Numbered from the stretch's first letter, positions 20,151 to 32,158 are shown. The stretch is 64,000 nucleotides of DNA from Hippasteria phrygiana (GCA_037893225.1 JAZGUH010000274.1:62001-126000); one strand, 5' to 3'. The notes: a model not told the origin generated them from the sequence alone. Numbers and translations are program-made.

Positions 20151-22025
20151 ATTTTGGTTTCCAAATTGATGAATTCAATATTACATACATGTACCGTTAT
20201 TCGCTATAACAAACAACCAATTATGTATAGTAAACATTTTTTGTGGATCCCAGCCTTCTACTGGACTCCGTTCTGCAAATTTTGAGTCACGCCCCCTCAT
20301 GTAGCTCCAAGCACAGTGTGTAGCACTTCATTAAAAAATCTGCAACAAATCTCTTGCCCGATTAAAAACCAGATGGATGATGTACAAGTAGTAGCAGTAG
20401 ATCCCCCCAAAAAAGCCCTGGGAAGCTCCTTGATTTTACACAGTGGCACTACCCACAAATTATACAGTTAAATAAATAGGTGGTGTAGTAGATGGAGCCA
20501 GGGTAAACACCATCTTCAAAGCCTCCCATAATATTTGTACAAGCCATTTCAATTAGACCCCGCTACCCCAGCCTAGCCCCGAACCGATTAGATTGGGAGC
20601 GGTTGGTGGGCTTGGACTTCGGGGCACTCCCGGCCATGTGATCCTGGCAGGGTGCCGGTTACGCAGGGCACCGGGCATGGATGGTGCGAATCATTATCCC
20701 GGCTGGCCTGCAGCATTGGAGGGCCTACTAGACTTGGCTCATGCCCAAGTCCTGGCAATATTCTAGACTGACAGTTCAGCAGGTGCTAAAATTACTTTTT
20801 GGAATGTATTAACCAAGATATATTTTTGGAAAGACCTGATTTTTATTTATAGCCGAATGTTTGGACATTTGGGGATTTTTGTTTGCAACTGTTAGAAAAT
20901 GTATAACATTTGATTCCATCCCCGAACAATTCCATCCCCCCCTCCCTAAACTCTCCCTCAATTCCCAGGACAGGCAAGTTGATTCAGTGGCACAGGGACT
21001 TGATCAAATATTTGGTAGATTTACTCCAAATTGTATCACAACACATTTAGTCCAGAATATGGATTATGGTTGGCACCGACTCGCACAGCAACATGAACTT
21101 GAATAAGTGTGGGAATTTACAGCATGTGTAGATCAATTCCTGAATGCCAAAATCAAGCTCGACTGCATGCCAACCGCTCTTGATGTACACAACCAGTTAT
21201 CAAGTAAATTTATGTGTCTACAAAACCCATACATAGTGACTGAGCTCTGGTCAGAGTATAAATAGAAAATCAGACAAACGCCTGGACCATGTCATTACAT
21301 AATCCCCTTAATACAGCATGATGGTCATAATGTGCACAAAGCCCAAGGGGTGGAGGGTGATTAAGAGACAAAATATTTTGAGAGGCATCAGGACTTAAAC
21401 AAGTTTATCCCACCAGTAACCCACCAATTTCCAGAACCTGTCAGCTTTGGCAAATTACGTCAAGGGGTTCGGTTACAGCATGGTGTGAGGGGTTGCGCTG
21501 GGGTTGGCCACTGAATGGGTGAGATGGCACGAACTGAGCGCCAGTTCCAACTAATAGCCTGGCGAATAAAATAGGGCAGACCACTTCTGTAAAGGGGTTC
21601 TTACAAATTTTAAGTACTGGTACTTATCATATGGTAGTGGAGAATAAACCTTTTTGACATTCTCAATGCATTGTGGGTATGGAGACCAAACAAACCATTT
21701 AATTTATACACAAGCCTATGGCACTGTGAACCAGTCCAAATATTAATTGATTTTATTCTAAATATCTGTCATGAGTTGAGAGATACTCTTTTCACATATC
21801 TTTGCATGGAACATAAGGAAATTAATCATTTTTAATGGCAATAAAAATAAGGAAATGATTGGGGAATCCCTCTCAGGGTACCAGTTACTGATGAATGCAA
21901 CTGCTCTGGAATTAGAACAGGTAATAATGTCATATTATTAGCCAATCAGAAGAGGATTTTACAATCGTGACAACCAACATGTGACCAATGTGACCAATCA
22001 CATCCATTCTAATGTGCTTGCTCTT
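20151..22025. other. Unassigned stretch
   Basis: No gene recognised. A short palindrome AAGTACTGGTACTT occurs near 21612. Confidence 0.5.
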
Positions 22026-22246
22026 CTGGGCGCGTCACACATCCAGGTAGCCACACGCGCCTTGACTAAAGGCTAGCATCCGCCCGACGGTTAAAAATAA
22101 ATGCCGTTTTTCTCTCTTTTTTTTTCGCCATCCAACAACGAAAACTTTGAACAGGTCAGTGGAACGATATTTCCAGTATAAAATACTAACCCCCAAATCC
22201 ACCCATTTCTGAAAATTGCAACAATGACCAATCATGTACACTACAT
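22026..22246 (+). mobile_element. TTAA-family MITE 1a, right half only
   Basis: Starts inside the large stem-loop (GGCGCGTCACACATCCAGGT), then the arm CGCGCCTTGACTAAAGGCTA, and runs to TGTACACTACAT with TTAA at 22247-22250. The left half is missing. Confidence 0.85.
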
Positions 22247-22633
22247 TTAAGTTCAAAATAAATCAAGACCCTCCAACCCAATTAGTTAAAGGGTTACAAA
22301 AAAAAGAAAGTTTGATCAAGGCTGGCTGAAATCAATGAAACACAACTTCACTTGTAAATCCTTCCACGACTTGGCGAGGTGTCAGCTTTTCAAGGGCTCG
22401 CAAATTCAAACCAATGAGGTTAATTTACCAGGCAAATTGTTTTATGCGTATTAACCAGGCGGGCTCCAGCACTGGCAGGGCAGCATTAACCTCTTATATG
22501 ATAGGTTAACATCGGCCTCCGGTCATGGGAACTCTTGTCGCGCAGGTGGTCAATTAGCGAGGTATCAAGCATGGAGGTGCAGGGTACCAGCCAAAAGTAG
22601 CTGATCAAGTGGAGTGTCTTATTATGGCTAGAG
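22247..22633. other. Unassigned stretch
   Basis: No feature recognised. Confidence 0.5.
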
Positions 22634-23227
22634 GGGCCGATTCTATGAGGATGCTAAGCGTGGAGGGTTTATGCTAAGCGGAATTTCATTGCAGAAGCCA
22701 CTTTGTGGATTTTACAGCTAACTATTTTTAGTAAAATCTGTGATTTGGATGGACTGTCTTCAGCTGATGACTGGGCCAACAGTGAACAAAATGGTCATCC
22801 CTCAGCCGTTGCAACATATTGGAAACAAAAATAGCAATGGCTTGTTTGGGCGTGGTTTGAGTAAAATCCATTATCATGGCCGAGTGGCTGGAGAGACATA
22901 CACAAAACCAATTGGGAATTTTTTGGCAAACCAGTTCAGTTTAACAAACCAGTTGGGCATAAACCAGTTTAGCACAATCATTGATTGGGGCAGCACGTTT
23001 TGTCACATAATATTTGACAAAACCAGTCTGGCAAGGCCAATTAAGCATAAACCATTTAGCAAAACCAATTACAACTGATCAGGGCAGCACGTTTTGTCAC
23101 AGAAGATCAACATGACACACTGCAGACGTGCACCATGATGCTACTTCTGTTCAAAAGTGTCGCTCCTAGGCTGAATTTCGCTTACCATATACATTCCGCT
23201 CAGCTAGCTCGGCTCTATGAAATCATT
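22634..23227. mobile_element. Degenerate AATTTCA-family-like element
   Basis: The left end GGCCGATTCTATGAGGATGC, then TAAGCG, is loosely mirrored on the right by CGCTCAGCTAGCTCGGCTCT, then ATGAAATC. The interior repeats AAACCAGTT and AAACCA-type words (22915-23070), and GCAGCACGTTTTGTCACA appears twice (22991 and 23083). Boundaries and family assignment are tentative. Confidence 0.35.
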
Positions 23228-23930
23228 AACATCAGCCACTCAGCCCCGAGATTGCTCGAAGCTTTCCATGTCCCATTACCTCTCCTGACCGGGAAACCCC
23301 AAACATAAACGCCTTGCCGATCAGCAGCTGCTGAGCTGCCAGGAAAATTGCACGCCCCTGGAGGGGACAGCAACACGATGTGCTTATTTTACCCTGGTTC
23401 GGGAAGAAGGAGATTGAGGGGTGGAGCAGGGGAAATGAGGAGGGTAAAGAAAGGGAAAAAAAGCAGGGGTGGAGGAATTGGTTCTAAATAGGAACAGGTC
23501 AGGGGTACTTATTTTGGCATAATGGTGTTATCATTTGCCGATGTGGATAAATTTGGCACGAGGCCAGAACCAAAGGTTCATTCAGCTTGCTTGAATACTC
23601 TCCCACATTCTTTAAGCCAGTTCGGTATCTCAAAGGTCAAAGGTTATTCGGGATAAAATTGCTGACGTAATGTCACGCTGTGTTACGCAAACACCCATTC
23701 TGATTGAATTTAACACGTGCGCATTGTGCGACCACCTTTTGCATTCACACACGCACGTTAGGTCACGCGGGTCATTCGGGATAAATGTCATTGTGCACAT
23801 GCACAGTTGAAATACTGAACTGGCTTATAATAATAATATTCTGTATGCTGTTCAACTGTAACTGAAGCTATGAAGATGGCAAGTGGTACCGTAGGATGAT
23901 GGGCTATTGATATTTATTCATTAAACCCTT
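23228..23930. other. Unassigned stretch
   Basis: No gene or repeat recognised. Confidence 0.5.
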
Positions 23931-24073
23931 CTGTCTGGCTGTTACTGATGGGGTGCTGGTATGCCAAGATGGGCTTGTGAAGCCAAGCGCAACTCAAACA
24001 ATAAGCAATAGATTGAGTATGAGCAGGAATGTGCATATGGCTATGGCCATCGTCTGTACTCAAGAGGTTCAAT
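23931..24073 (+). mobile_element. Rep3 dispersed repeat, copy 3 (uninterrupted)
   Basis: TTAAACCCTTCTGTCTGGCT, then GGGGTGCTGGTATGCC, then AATAGATTGAGTATGAGCAG, ending AAGAGGTTCAA. This copy shows the empty site for the hAT insertion in copy 2 and has a short internal deletion near GGTCTTTTTC. Confidence 0.8.
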
Positions 24074-24511
24074 GACCAGTAAAGATTAATTTGTTCACCA
24101 CTGGTAAAACAACAAACTAAACCACGGAGGATATCACAAGGTTAGATTTGACATGCATTAATACGGTCACATTATCAATTTTCAAATGAGCTTAATTGTG
24201 ATTTCCATAATAAAAAAAATAATAAACTAAAACAAATAAACAAAAAAAAATAAAAATGAGTGAGATAGTTTATCTAGTGATTACTTACCAAAAATTTGTG
24301 AAACATGACTTTACTATTAAAATACTTTCTAGTTCTTTACGGTTTAAGTGGCAATCAAAGTATTTTAAAAATAATTAGCTGAAACAAATATCTGTATCAG
24401 TTTTACTTTGCTTGTCAGACCAGCAGAGAAATACTCTCACAGGATTTTTTTATTTAAAGTAAATTCTCCACTTAATTTCTTTGTAATCTTTTAAAGTGTC
24501 ATTTCCTCTAA

Positions 24512-24529
24512 CCCCCCCCCCCCCCCCCC
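24512..24529 (+). repeat. Poly-C tract (C18)
   Basis: Uninterrupted C run, 81 bp before a G18 run of opposite sense; together they could pair as a homopolymer stem. Confidence 0.95.
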
Positions 24530-24610
24530 AACATGCACCCATGGCACTATTGTGACAAATTAATCACCGTGGACCAATTTGGCCCGCAAGCTAAATCAAT
24601 TGTCCAATTA

Positions 24611-24635
24611 GGGGGGGGGGGGGGGGGGAGGGGGG
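24611..24635 (+). repeat. Poly-G tract (G18 plus G6)
   Basis: Eighteen G, one A, then six G. Confidence 0.95.
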
Positions 24636-25078
24636 AGTTACAACTTGACCTCTGAAAGGCTTACTAAAAGTGGGTTAACATTTTCTTCCAAATCGCCTTT
24701 AATCTCAACGCCAACCGTCAGACTTCTGTTTGAAAACATACACCAGAGTTTTCTCCAAGGAACAAAGTTTCTGTCGCCCGAGGGCAGGAGGACAAATGTT
24801 TGGTTTGCCGGAGAAAATTTGTTTTTGTGTCCAGCGGGAGGCAGCGTTCCTGCTACAAATTTCTACTTCATTGCCGTGTAGCCACCACTAATTGAAAGTG
24901 TTTAATATTTCAAAGATACTGGGGCTAATGTCTGGGTGTTTTTTTTTTTTTTTTTTTGGGCAGTAGGGTTTCAAAATTTGTGGAGTGACTGAAGCAACTT
25001 TGATTGGTTTTGGGTCAGTGGGTCAAACCAAAGTAAATCAATTAATCTCCACTGAAAAATAAAATAAAATATGTTTAA

Positions 25079-25576
25079 AGGTAGTGTACACGATTAGTAA
25101 TCCTCCAATTGCTTTTTACTGAATTATTACGAAATACCTTACAAGACTAAGTTAATAGTAGTATAAATCATCCTGTGAAATGATGGCACCAGGTGTGCTG
25201 TCGTTGTCAAGAAAAGTGGAAATTTATAACGTTTTCCAATGATTTCCAGCTGGAAATCGTTGGAAAACTGCCCTGTAGCCTTTATTCAAGGCACGTGTGG
25301 CTACCCGGACGAGTGGCACGCCCCGGACATGCTGACATGCTGGCATGCTGGCATTCGGGGCGCGTCACGCGTCCAGGTAGCCACGCGTGCCTTGATTAAA
25401 GGCTATCATCCGCCCGACGGTTGAAAACGAGCGCCGTTTTTCTCTCGTTTTTTTCCCGCCATCCAACAACGCAAAACTTTGAACAGGTCAGTGGAACGAT
25501 ATTTCCTATAAAATGCTAACCCTCAAATCCGCCCATTTCTGAAAATTGCAACAATGACCAATCATGTACACTACCT
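25079..25576 (+). mobile_element. TTAA-family MITE 1a, best-preserved copy
   Basis: TTAA at 25075-25078 and 25577-25580. Inverted ends AGGTAGTGTACA and TGTACACTACCT are perfect over 12 bp. It contains a central palindrome around TTTCCAGCTGGAAA (about 25237-25264) and the long stem-loop with arms TAGCCTTTATTCAAGGCACG and the complement at 25273-25408. The right TTAA is immediately followed by a type-1b copy, so one TTAA serves both. Confidence 0.95.
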
Positions 25577-25580
25577 TTAA

Positions 25581-25818
25581 AGGTGATATACATGCATTTG
25601 CTTTTGCTGTAATTTTCAGAAGTGGATGAGGGGGTTAGTATTTTATAACAAATATTATTGCAATGACCTGTTTAAAGTTTTATGTTCATAGATGCTGGAG
25701 AAAAAAAACCAAGAACAAAATGCTGTTCTTGTGGTCTGGTTCCCTGACCCTACTCCAAATGAAACAGAGCAATTTATAGACATCGGAGAATTGTCAGGTC
25801 AGGAAACCAGACCAGATG
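25581..25818 (-). mobile_element. TTAA-family MITE 1b, truncated, joined to the previous copy
   Basis: Begins AGGTGATATACATGCATTTG directly at the TTAA shared with 25079-25576, then TTTGCTGTAATTTTCAG, then GGGGGTTAGTATTTTATAAC. It fades after TCAGGAAACCAGACC. A central-palindrome-like block (GATGGTTGGCCGACCATC) lies further on at about 25923-25940. Confidence 0.8.
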
Positions 25819-27067
25819 GCTTGCACCCGTTCACGTATGTCTAATCGATTGCAAACAATGTGGACTAACTAAATTTGGTAAATTAGGGGCAGTATTCAAG
25901 AAAAAAAAGTCAGGTTTTTTAGACGATGGTTGGCCGACCATCATTGGAAATTGATACAAAATCTCACTTTTCTTAAAAATTACCCTAAATACCAAAGTCC
26001 TTTTGTTTTTGTTTTTTGTTTTTTTCCTGCAAACAAATGCCCAATTCCTCAAAGCTGTAAATCAAACCCAAATGCATAAGAATGGGCTATTAAATCATTG
26101 TTAGGAATTGTGCAGGAAGCAGACCAGCTTCCGAGAAAAATTGGACCAATTTCCATGTGTGTACTTCAATAATTACTCCCATGAAAGTTCTTGTCACCAT
26201 AACAGAAAGCATTTCATCTGTCACCAACCCAACCCAACCCCTTTCAGTTTCTGAAATCATAACAAAACCCCAAACAAAATCATTCGCACCTACAATTCAA
26301 AGCATTTAAAACAAAATATCAAAAATTCAGTTAGACCTGGTCGTTCAACCCAAAAGCTCAAATCCCACAGCTCCGCTATATATAACCTGAGAAATTCCTG
26401 TCTTATTAACAGACCCTGAAATATAAAAAAATCAAATTCCCACAGCAGTATTAAACAACTTCACATACATAAAAGAATTACCATCCTATGACACGAGTGG
26501 CGTGAGCCCCGAGTTAGGAGAAGCAAGGCCTGATGGCGGGACGAAGAGAAAATGTTCAATCAGTTTTGGCATTTAGGTTCAAATGGGTGGCTACACCAAT
26601 ATCATAAATTCATGGGCCGATGACAGGGCTAGGTTTCTCAATTACTTGTGACCAGCGTTACTTGATTTAGTTACTAGCTGGGTGGACAAAACACTAGTCA
26701 GGACTGCTCCGGGCTAGTCAAACTTGCTTCTTAGGTTGCCCATCCAGCAGGCTAGTAAGTAGTATACAAATATTTACTGCTTCAAGTGGTGTAGTAAAAC
26801 TAGCCCCCCGAGGTGATCCATTGAGCATTCTATTTTATAGAAATTTTAAAATTCTAAAATTTTAACGTTATTTAAATCTAAATACAGTTAAAATGGACTT
26901 CTATTTTAATACAAAATTAGTGAAAAATTTATTTGCTCCTTTCAAAACCACCCCTCAACGAAATGTTTGAACCCAGCTCTGTTGCGCTGGCACTTTGGAA
27001 CAATACGCGTTACGCGCAACGCTCAACGCGCACACCCGCATGCATCTGCACACAAATACCGCGCCAT
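25819..27067. other. Unassigned stretch
   Basis: No gene recognised. It includes a stray TTAA-family palindrome near 25923 and AT-rich text at 26820-26900. Confidence 0.5.
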
Positions 27068-27176
27068 GGGTACAGTACTTTGGTTGCTATGGGTATAGTA
27101 CTTTGGTTGCTACAGGTATAGTACTTTGGTTGCTACGGGTATAGTACTTTGGTTGCTATAAGTATAGTACTTTTGG
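27068..27176 (+). repeat. 23-bp tandem repeat
   Basis: Four full units and one partial of GGGTATAGTACTTTGGTTGC followed by TAC or TAT. Differences between units are single-base. Confidence 0.95.
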
Positions 27177-27531
27177 CCCTGCACAGGAAGATAGCAAAAA
27201 TAGAAAATGCCATGTGACTCACTCTCGGCCAATCAAGACACAGAATCTATGGATGAGGTGTTATAATAAACAATCTGCAATTTACCTATAATGGAACTAT
27301 GATATGAAGTGAATAAAGCAAAAAGGATGATCATTTTGTTTCACAAAATCCCCAATTTATTTCATGTCATGTCCTCAAATTGTTTTCCTTTTTTCGCATT
27401 TTGTTTGTTCTCACACTGAACCTCAGTTGCAATTTCAGGACCCCCCCCCCCCCCAAAAAAAAAAAAAAAAATTCTTCCGGGAAATCTAAAAGACATCTCA
27501 GCAAAAATCAGGAGAAATCTCACCCCTGCAA
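27177..27531. other. Unassigned stretch with C14-A17 tract
   Basis: No gene recognised. The C-then-A junction lies at 27441-27471. Confidence 0.5.
27441..27471 (-). repeat. C14-A17 tract (T-then-G on the minus strand)
   Basis: Fourteen C followed by seventeen A; read on the minus strand this is T17-G14, the recurring order. Confidence 0.95.
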
Positions 27532-27782
27532 TCTGGGGCCAATTTCACGGCGCTGCTTAGCACAAAAATTTGCTTAGCACAAAAATGTCTTGCTATAAAG
27601 TTAAAACAGGTTACCAGCCAAAAGTCCATGTGATTTTCATGATAAGCAAACAACAGCTGAATACCAGTCACAAGCAATATACAACACATGGGAATCTGGT
27701 TGGTAATCCCACTTTTATCAAGGATGAGTTTTCATGCTAAGCAAATTGTTGTGCTTAACAGCTCTGTGAAATTGGCCCCAGA
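27532..27782. mobile_element. AATTTCA-family MITE, copy 2
   Basis: The left end TCTGGGGCCAATTTCACGGC and right end TGTGAAATTGGCCCCAGA are inverted with a perfect outer TCTGGGGCC. Next inside on both strands comes GCTTAGCAC-like text. The interior includes GGTTACCAGCCAAAAGTCCA, also present at 34209-34240. No gene inside. Confidence 0.88.
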
Positions 27783-28051
27783 TGACACAAGCCTGTCTAG
27801 TGTCAGCCCAGCATCCCTGACATTTTTTTTGTTTCATTCATTCATATTTATTAAACCAATTCGCAGCTAAAAACTGAATTGCATGGTTATTACATGAACT
27901 TAAAATTAGAAAATAAAACAAGTAATAATTGGAATTAAAACAATAAGAACTACGAAATTGTAAAAACCTGTCTAGGTCAAAAAAGTTATACAAGCCACTG
28001 TTCATTTACGTTCAGTGCCCTCTCCCAAAAAAAAAGACAGGGATGAGGACA
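27783..28051. other. Unassigned stretch
   Basis: Nothing recognised. Confidence 0.5.
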
Positions 28052-28081
28052 TTTTTTTTTGGGGGGGGGGGGGGGGGGGGG
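28052..28081 (+). repeat. T9-G21 junction tract
   Basis: Nine T followed by twenty-one G, the longest G run in the window. Confidence 0.95.
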
Positions 28082-28226
28082 TGGGGGGCTTTACCAGAAT
28101 CATGCTGCTCTAAGGTACAGGTATAACACAATGGCTGCAGAAGTCTGCGGTTGCACCAGAGCGCTCTATCTCTGTTTGTTGACGATGCTTAAAGGCTAAG
28201 AGGACCATTTCCTGCCCTAATCTCAC

Positions 28227-28319
28227 CCCACACAAGTAGACCTTGGTGTCCTTGGAAGGGTCATCATCTTCCATCCCATCCCACTCCCGCAGGCAAGGCT
28301 TAACCCACCCCTGGACCAT
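28227..28319 (-). other. Weak candidate exon fragment
   Basis: The minus strand is open from ATG (28319) for 70 codons. The stretch EWDGMEDDDPSKDTKVYLCG has a more protein-like composition than other frames here, and TGTGGG|GTGAGA at 28227/28226 is a fair donor site. If spliced there, the coding part is 31 codons. No acceptor, neighbouring exon or known family was recognised. Confidence 0.22.
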
Positions 28320-28539
28320 CTCAAAATAACCCTTTGGACCTTATAACCTCTGTGTTTATTTGACTGTGCTTGGGGCCTAATCTCACTTTGGTTTCAGTGA
28401 GGTTAGATGCTGAGATAGCAGATCTAGCTTTATGATGGGATCATGAAGTGTGCTTATTTTACAATAAAAAACAAAGTCATTTGTCAGACAAAGAATGAAA
28501 GGCAATTTGTTCATAATTCAATCAGCTACACAGACAGTG

Positions 28540-29265
28540 CCAGGAAGCCAATCAAAAAGTAGTCCGGGAGCCAGCTAGCCAATCAGCTAACCCGCCAGCC
28601 TGCTTGCCAAGCAACTAGTGAGATAGTCATCATTCCATCAACCATCCACTAGTTCTGAACCATCCGGTCGACCAGGTTATCAACAAGTCAGTCCAAACAC
28701 CAGCTAGCAAGTCAGCTGCCCCATTAGTCAGCCTGCAACACACTAGTCATTCAACCAACTAATTAACAGCAACCAGCCAGTCAACCGACCAATCAACCAG
28801 CAAACCAATGGCTCTACCAAACAGCCAACTATCCACTGGATAGTCAGTCATCTAACCTGCCAGCGAACTGGCCACAACCAAAAAGCCAGTCTTCAAAATA
28901 AAAAATCAGTCACATCTAGCCAATCTGGCGACCAGAATGCCACTTATTGGATAAGCTGCAAGCCAGCCAGCCAATCATCAAGCAACTTTCAAACTAGCCA
29001 GCCAGAAAGCAAACCATGGAAAGGCCTATTACTTAGAGAAAGCTGCCCAAGAAGCCAACCAGCCAACCAACCAACCAACCAAGACCAAAGTCACAGCCAA
29101 AGTCACGAAGCTATAAGTCAGCAAGCCACACCACAGACACATGAGCCAGCTAGCCCATCAGCTCATCCAACCAAACAGCGAATAGCCAACCACCCTACCA
29201 AGCCTGTCAAACTAGTCTACCCGCCAGTCAGCTACCCCACTAATCACCCATCCAATAGACAAATC
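28540..29265 (+). repeat. Cryptically simple 4-bp-periodic sequence
   Basis: About 730 bp built from interchanging words AGCC, AACC, AGTC, AATC and CAGC, with no fixed longer unit. Short perfect runs occur, such as CCAACCAACCAACCAACC near 29060. It looks like a decayed tetranucleotide satellite. Confidence 0.75.
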
Positions 29266-30776
29266 CCGAATTGACAAAAATAGAACCGACCGGTGCACTT
29301 CCGGGTTTGAAAGTAAAACAACTTTACTATGCTGAAGGTGCGCTGCACTGCCATTTATGGCGTGATTCATCCATGCATGAGTTTGTTGAACAGCACTGTT
29401 TGTTTAGCACTGGGAACCTTGCTTTCAACCCGGGCCAACCGCAGCCTTGTGCCAGCCAACTATCAACCACTAGTCAAACTAACCAATCAGTCAAAAAAAA
29501 AGCCACCATTTGGCTCAAACCAAAAAACAAAAGTCAATCCTAACACACCAGACACAACTTTAATACTGCCCCTCTCCCCCCCCCCCCCCCACCCTTGTCT
29601 TCCTATTCATTACTTTTCTTTTATGCCAGATCAGAGCTTGATTTTATCATGGAGGAAGGAACATTTTATCATGGCAGAAAAGTTGTGCTAACCTGCAGCA
29701 CAACCAAGTCGTGCCAACACTTGCGCATGCTTGGAGATTTCTATTGTTGCATCACTTTTTAACCCTATCAGTCCCAAATCCTCAAATTTTAATATGATTT
29801 TGCATGCACCCTAGGGGTTTAGGGTTCAAGCAAATTCTGCTTCTCAAGTTACCTTTTAAATGGTCTTTGCGAAACCAAGCACCCCTATTAAATTTGCCAA
29901 GGCCTATGGGTGGATTTAAAAAAGATTGTGTGGAAAAAAAGTCCCCCCCTCTTCCCCATGAACATTATAATATCTGCTCCTGGTTATACAATGAAAAACT
30001 TTATGACCAATCTAAAAGATGAATTTGGAGGAGGAGGAGGGGGGATGCATGTACATACACAGGTACCTGATAGTTCTTAGAAACCTCACACTGTTATTGC
30101 ACAATGGCAGCAACTGATGCAATCTGCAGGAAGCCGGGATGAGGTTATGCCAGCACTCTGGACAGCCCATCCAGATTAAATTCTCCGACCCCATGCAGAC
30201 AGACAGTGCTGAACGTTAAAATCACACTCACACCGATGGTAATATTCCTTGATCTGCATTCAACATGTCAGTGGGACTTTAGGCCAGGTGTTGCAGTGAG
30301 CGCCAAAGTCTATTTCAAGGGACTTCCACGGTGTTTTTTTTTGGTCGGCATTTGACTGAGATTTCGCAGCCGGAAGCCCAAGGTTAATATGCCAGAACAA
30401 ATAATTACTAAACTGCTTTGCCAGGTATATCAGGATCAATTTCCGTTTTCTGCTATGATTCTTTTTTGGGGGGTGTTTATTTTTTTTTTAGAAAGGGGAG
30501 GAGGTTAATATTTATCTGTTTTCCAGGGATGGTAAAAGCAGATGGAAGGGTTTCTTATTTTCCAACACGTGTGAATTTACGGAGATTCGCATCCCAGGTG
30601 TGGTTAAATAGGGACTTATCATCAATGTCTTCAAGGAACGCAGGCTGGTAAGATCATTAGTGAGATAACATGTAAAGGCTTTTTTTGCCTGTCTGTTCAC
30701 TGCATGCTGGGGATTTTTGGAGGGAAAGTTTCAAACACATTTGGAGTATGTGCATCAAATGGAGTGAATGGCCTGT
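29266..30776. other. Unassigned stretch
   Basis: No supported gene. Contains C15 at 29576-29590 and an ATGGAGGAAGGA word near 29649. Confidence 0.5.
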
Positions 30777-30850
30777 GTTGGATTGTTTTGGGTTTTGTTG
30801 GATTTTGTTGGATTTTGTTGGATTTTGTTGGAGTTTGTTGGATACTGTTG
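30777..30850 (+). repeat. 11-bp tandem repeat
   Basis: About seven units of GGATTTTGTTG with single-base variants at both ends. Confidence 0.95.
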
Positions 30851-31479
30851 GCTTTAGCCAGGTGGTTAGAAAATATTGGAAGTGGGTTTGGGATAGAGGG
30901 AAAAGATATGCAACCAGACTATAAGTACATGTGCAAGACTTTTCTCTGCAATGCTGTAATCGAGACATTTTCAAGTCATTCTCAATTTATTTCACAAATC
31001 ATTGTTTTCCCCAAGGCAACTTAATCACTTGTTTTCTCCAAGTCATACTTCTGTGAAATTAAAAATCATTTGTTTGTAAATCTCAAATTCAAAAGAAGTT
31101 TGAGCATGCTAACATATTGACATGAGCAATTTAAATGACTCAAAAAATTATTCACGTCATCAACATCATAACATTTACATACTGGAACCTCTTGCGAGTT
31201 TAGTAGAGTAAAAATGACTTTTATAGGAAAGAAAAAATGACTTGTGAAATGACTTGCTTTGGAGATTTAGAAGATGTATAAAATGACTCAAAAACAACTT
31301 GATCACGACAATGTTGTACAGATGCACTGAACTAATAATATATTGTTAATAAATCACTGAAAAAAGGGAAGTCAGCTTTGCTGCAAACTACTTTAGATTG
31401 ATTTCTGGGTGAAGTCTGCATAATATTTGGATTCCAAGTGCCACAAACAAGGGAGGGCACACAGATTTACATGTACAAG
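30851..31479. other. Unassigned AT-rich stretch
   Basis: No gene recognised. Words such as ATGACTT and AAATGACT recur between 31130 and 31290 without a fixed unit. Confidence 0.5.
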
Positions 31480-32047
31480 TAGGGATGTTGTCGACAGGCC
31501 TTTTGTCGACAATGTTGGCGACAATGAAATTTTTCCGACATGTCGATACAAATGAATCATTGTCGACAAAAACCAATTAAAATAAGAAAACATCACACGC
31601 AATTTGTGTCCAAACCGATTTTTGTGCGAGCTGTTCTAATAAATAGCCTGGGGAATTTCTGGTCACACTGCGCATGGCCCTTGCTTTAACAATACATGAC
31701 ACATGACACATGATATTTCCAAATTAAAACATTGCCAAGAACGGGATCGGGGCTTGCAGAAGAACAATGTTTGTTGTTTTAAATAATAAATTTACTTTAC
31801 TTTAAACTATGAACGTCAGAAATGACAAGGAATTCAACAATTATTACAGTTAAGAAGAAAGGTAAGACAACGGACTTCACGTCCGCGTTTCAGTATTAAA
31901 TATAAACAACGTTTTACGTGTAGTCAATGCCCGATTTATTTGCCCGATTTATTTACCCGATTTATTTACCCGATCTATTTACTACAATTTGTCAACGTCA
32001 GAGTTTTATTTTGCCGACATGTCGACAAGAAAATCGCCAACGACATA
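31480..32047. mobile_element. Possible decayed hAT-like element
   Basis: The left end TAGGGATGTTGTCGACAGGC resembles hAT termini. The right side has TGTCGACAAGAAAATCGCCA, a loose inverse of the left end. GTCGACA words cluster at both ends. No duplication is visible. A 13-bp tandem repeat lies inside at 31929-31982. Confidence 0.35.
31929..31982 (+). repeat. 13-bp tandem repeat
   Basis: Four units of ACCCGATTTATTT with single-base changes. Confidence 0.9.
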
Positions 32048-32158
32048 TAAAGCCAACAAGCCAACAGAGAACCCCATCCTGATACATGAAACTTGGGAAC
32101 GTAGTGTTGTTGATTTCCAAGACAGACAATAATTTATTTTTTTTGCCAGAATTCTTAA

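Larger units (their letters stand above)
24074..25074. other. Unassigned stretch with homopolymer runs
   Basis: Contains C18 at 24512-24529, a G18 run and its extension at 24611-24635, and T19 then GGG at 24939-24960. An open frame at 24645-24881 has no family match. Confidence 0.5.

Noticed and set aside
28540..29265. CRISPR-like array
   Set aside because: No fixed repeat length or unique spacers; it is a 4-bp-periodic cryptic repeat in a eukaryotic setting.
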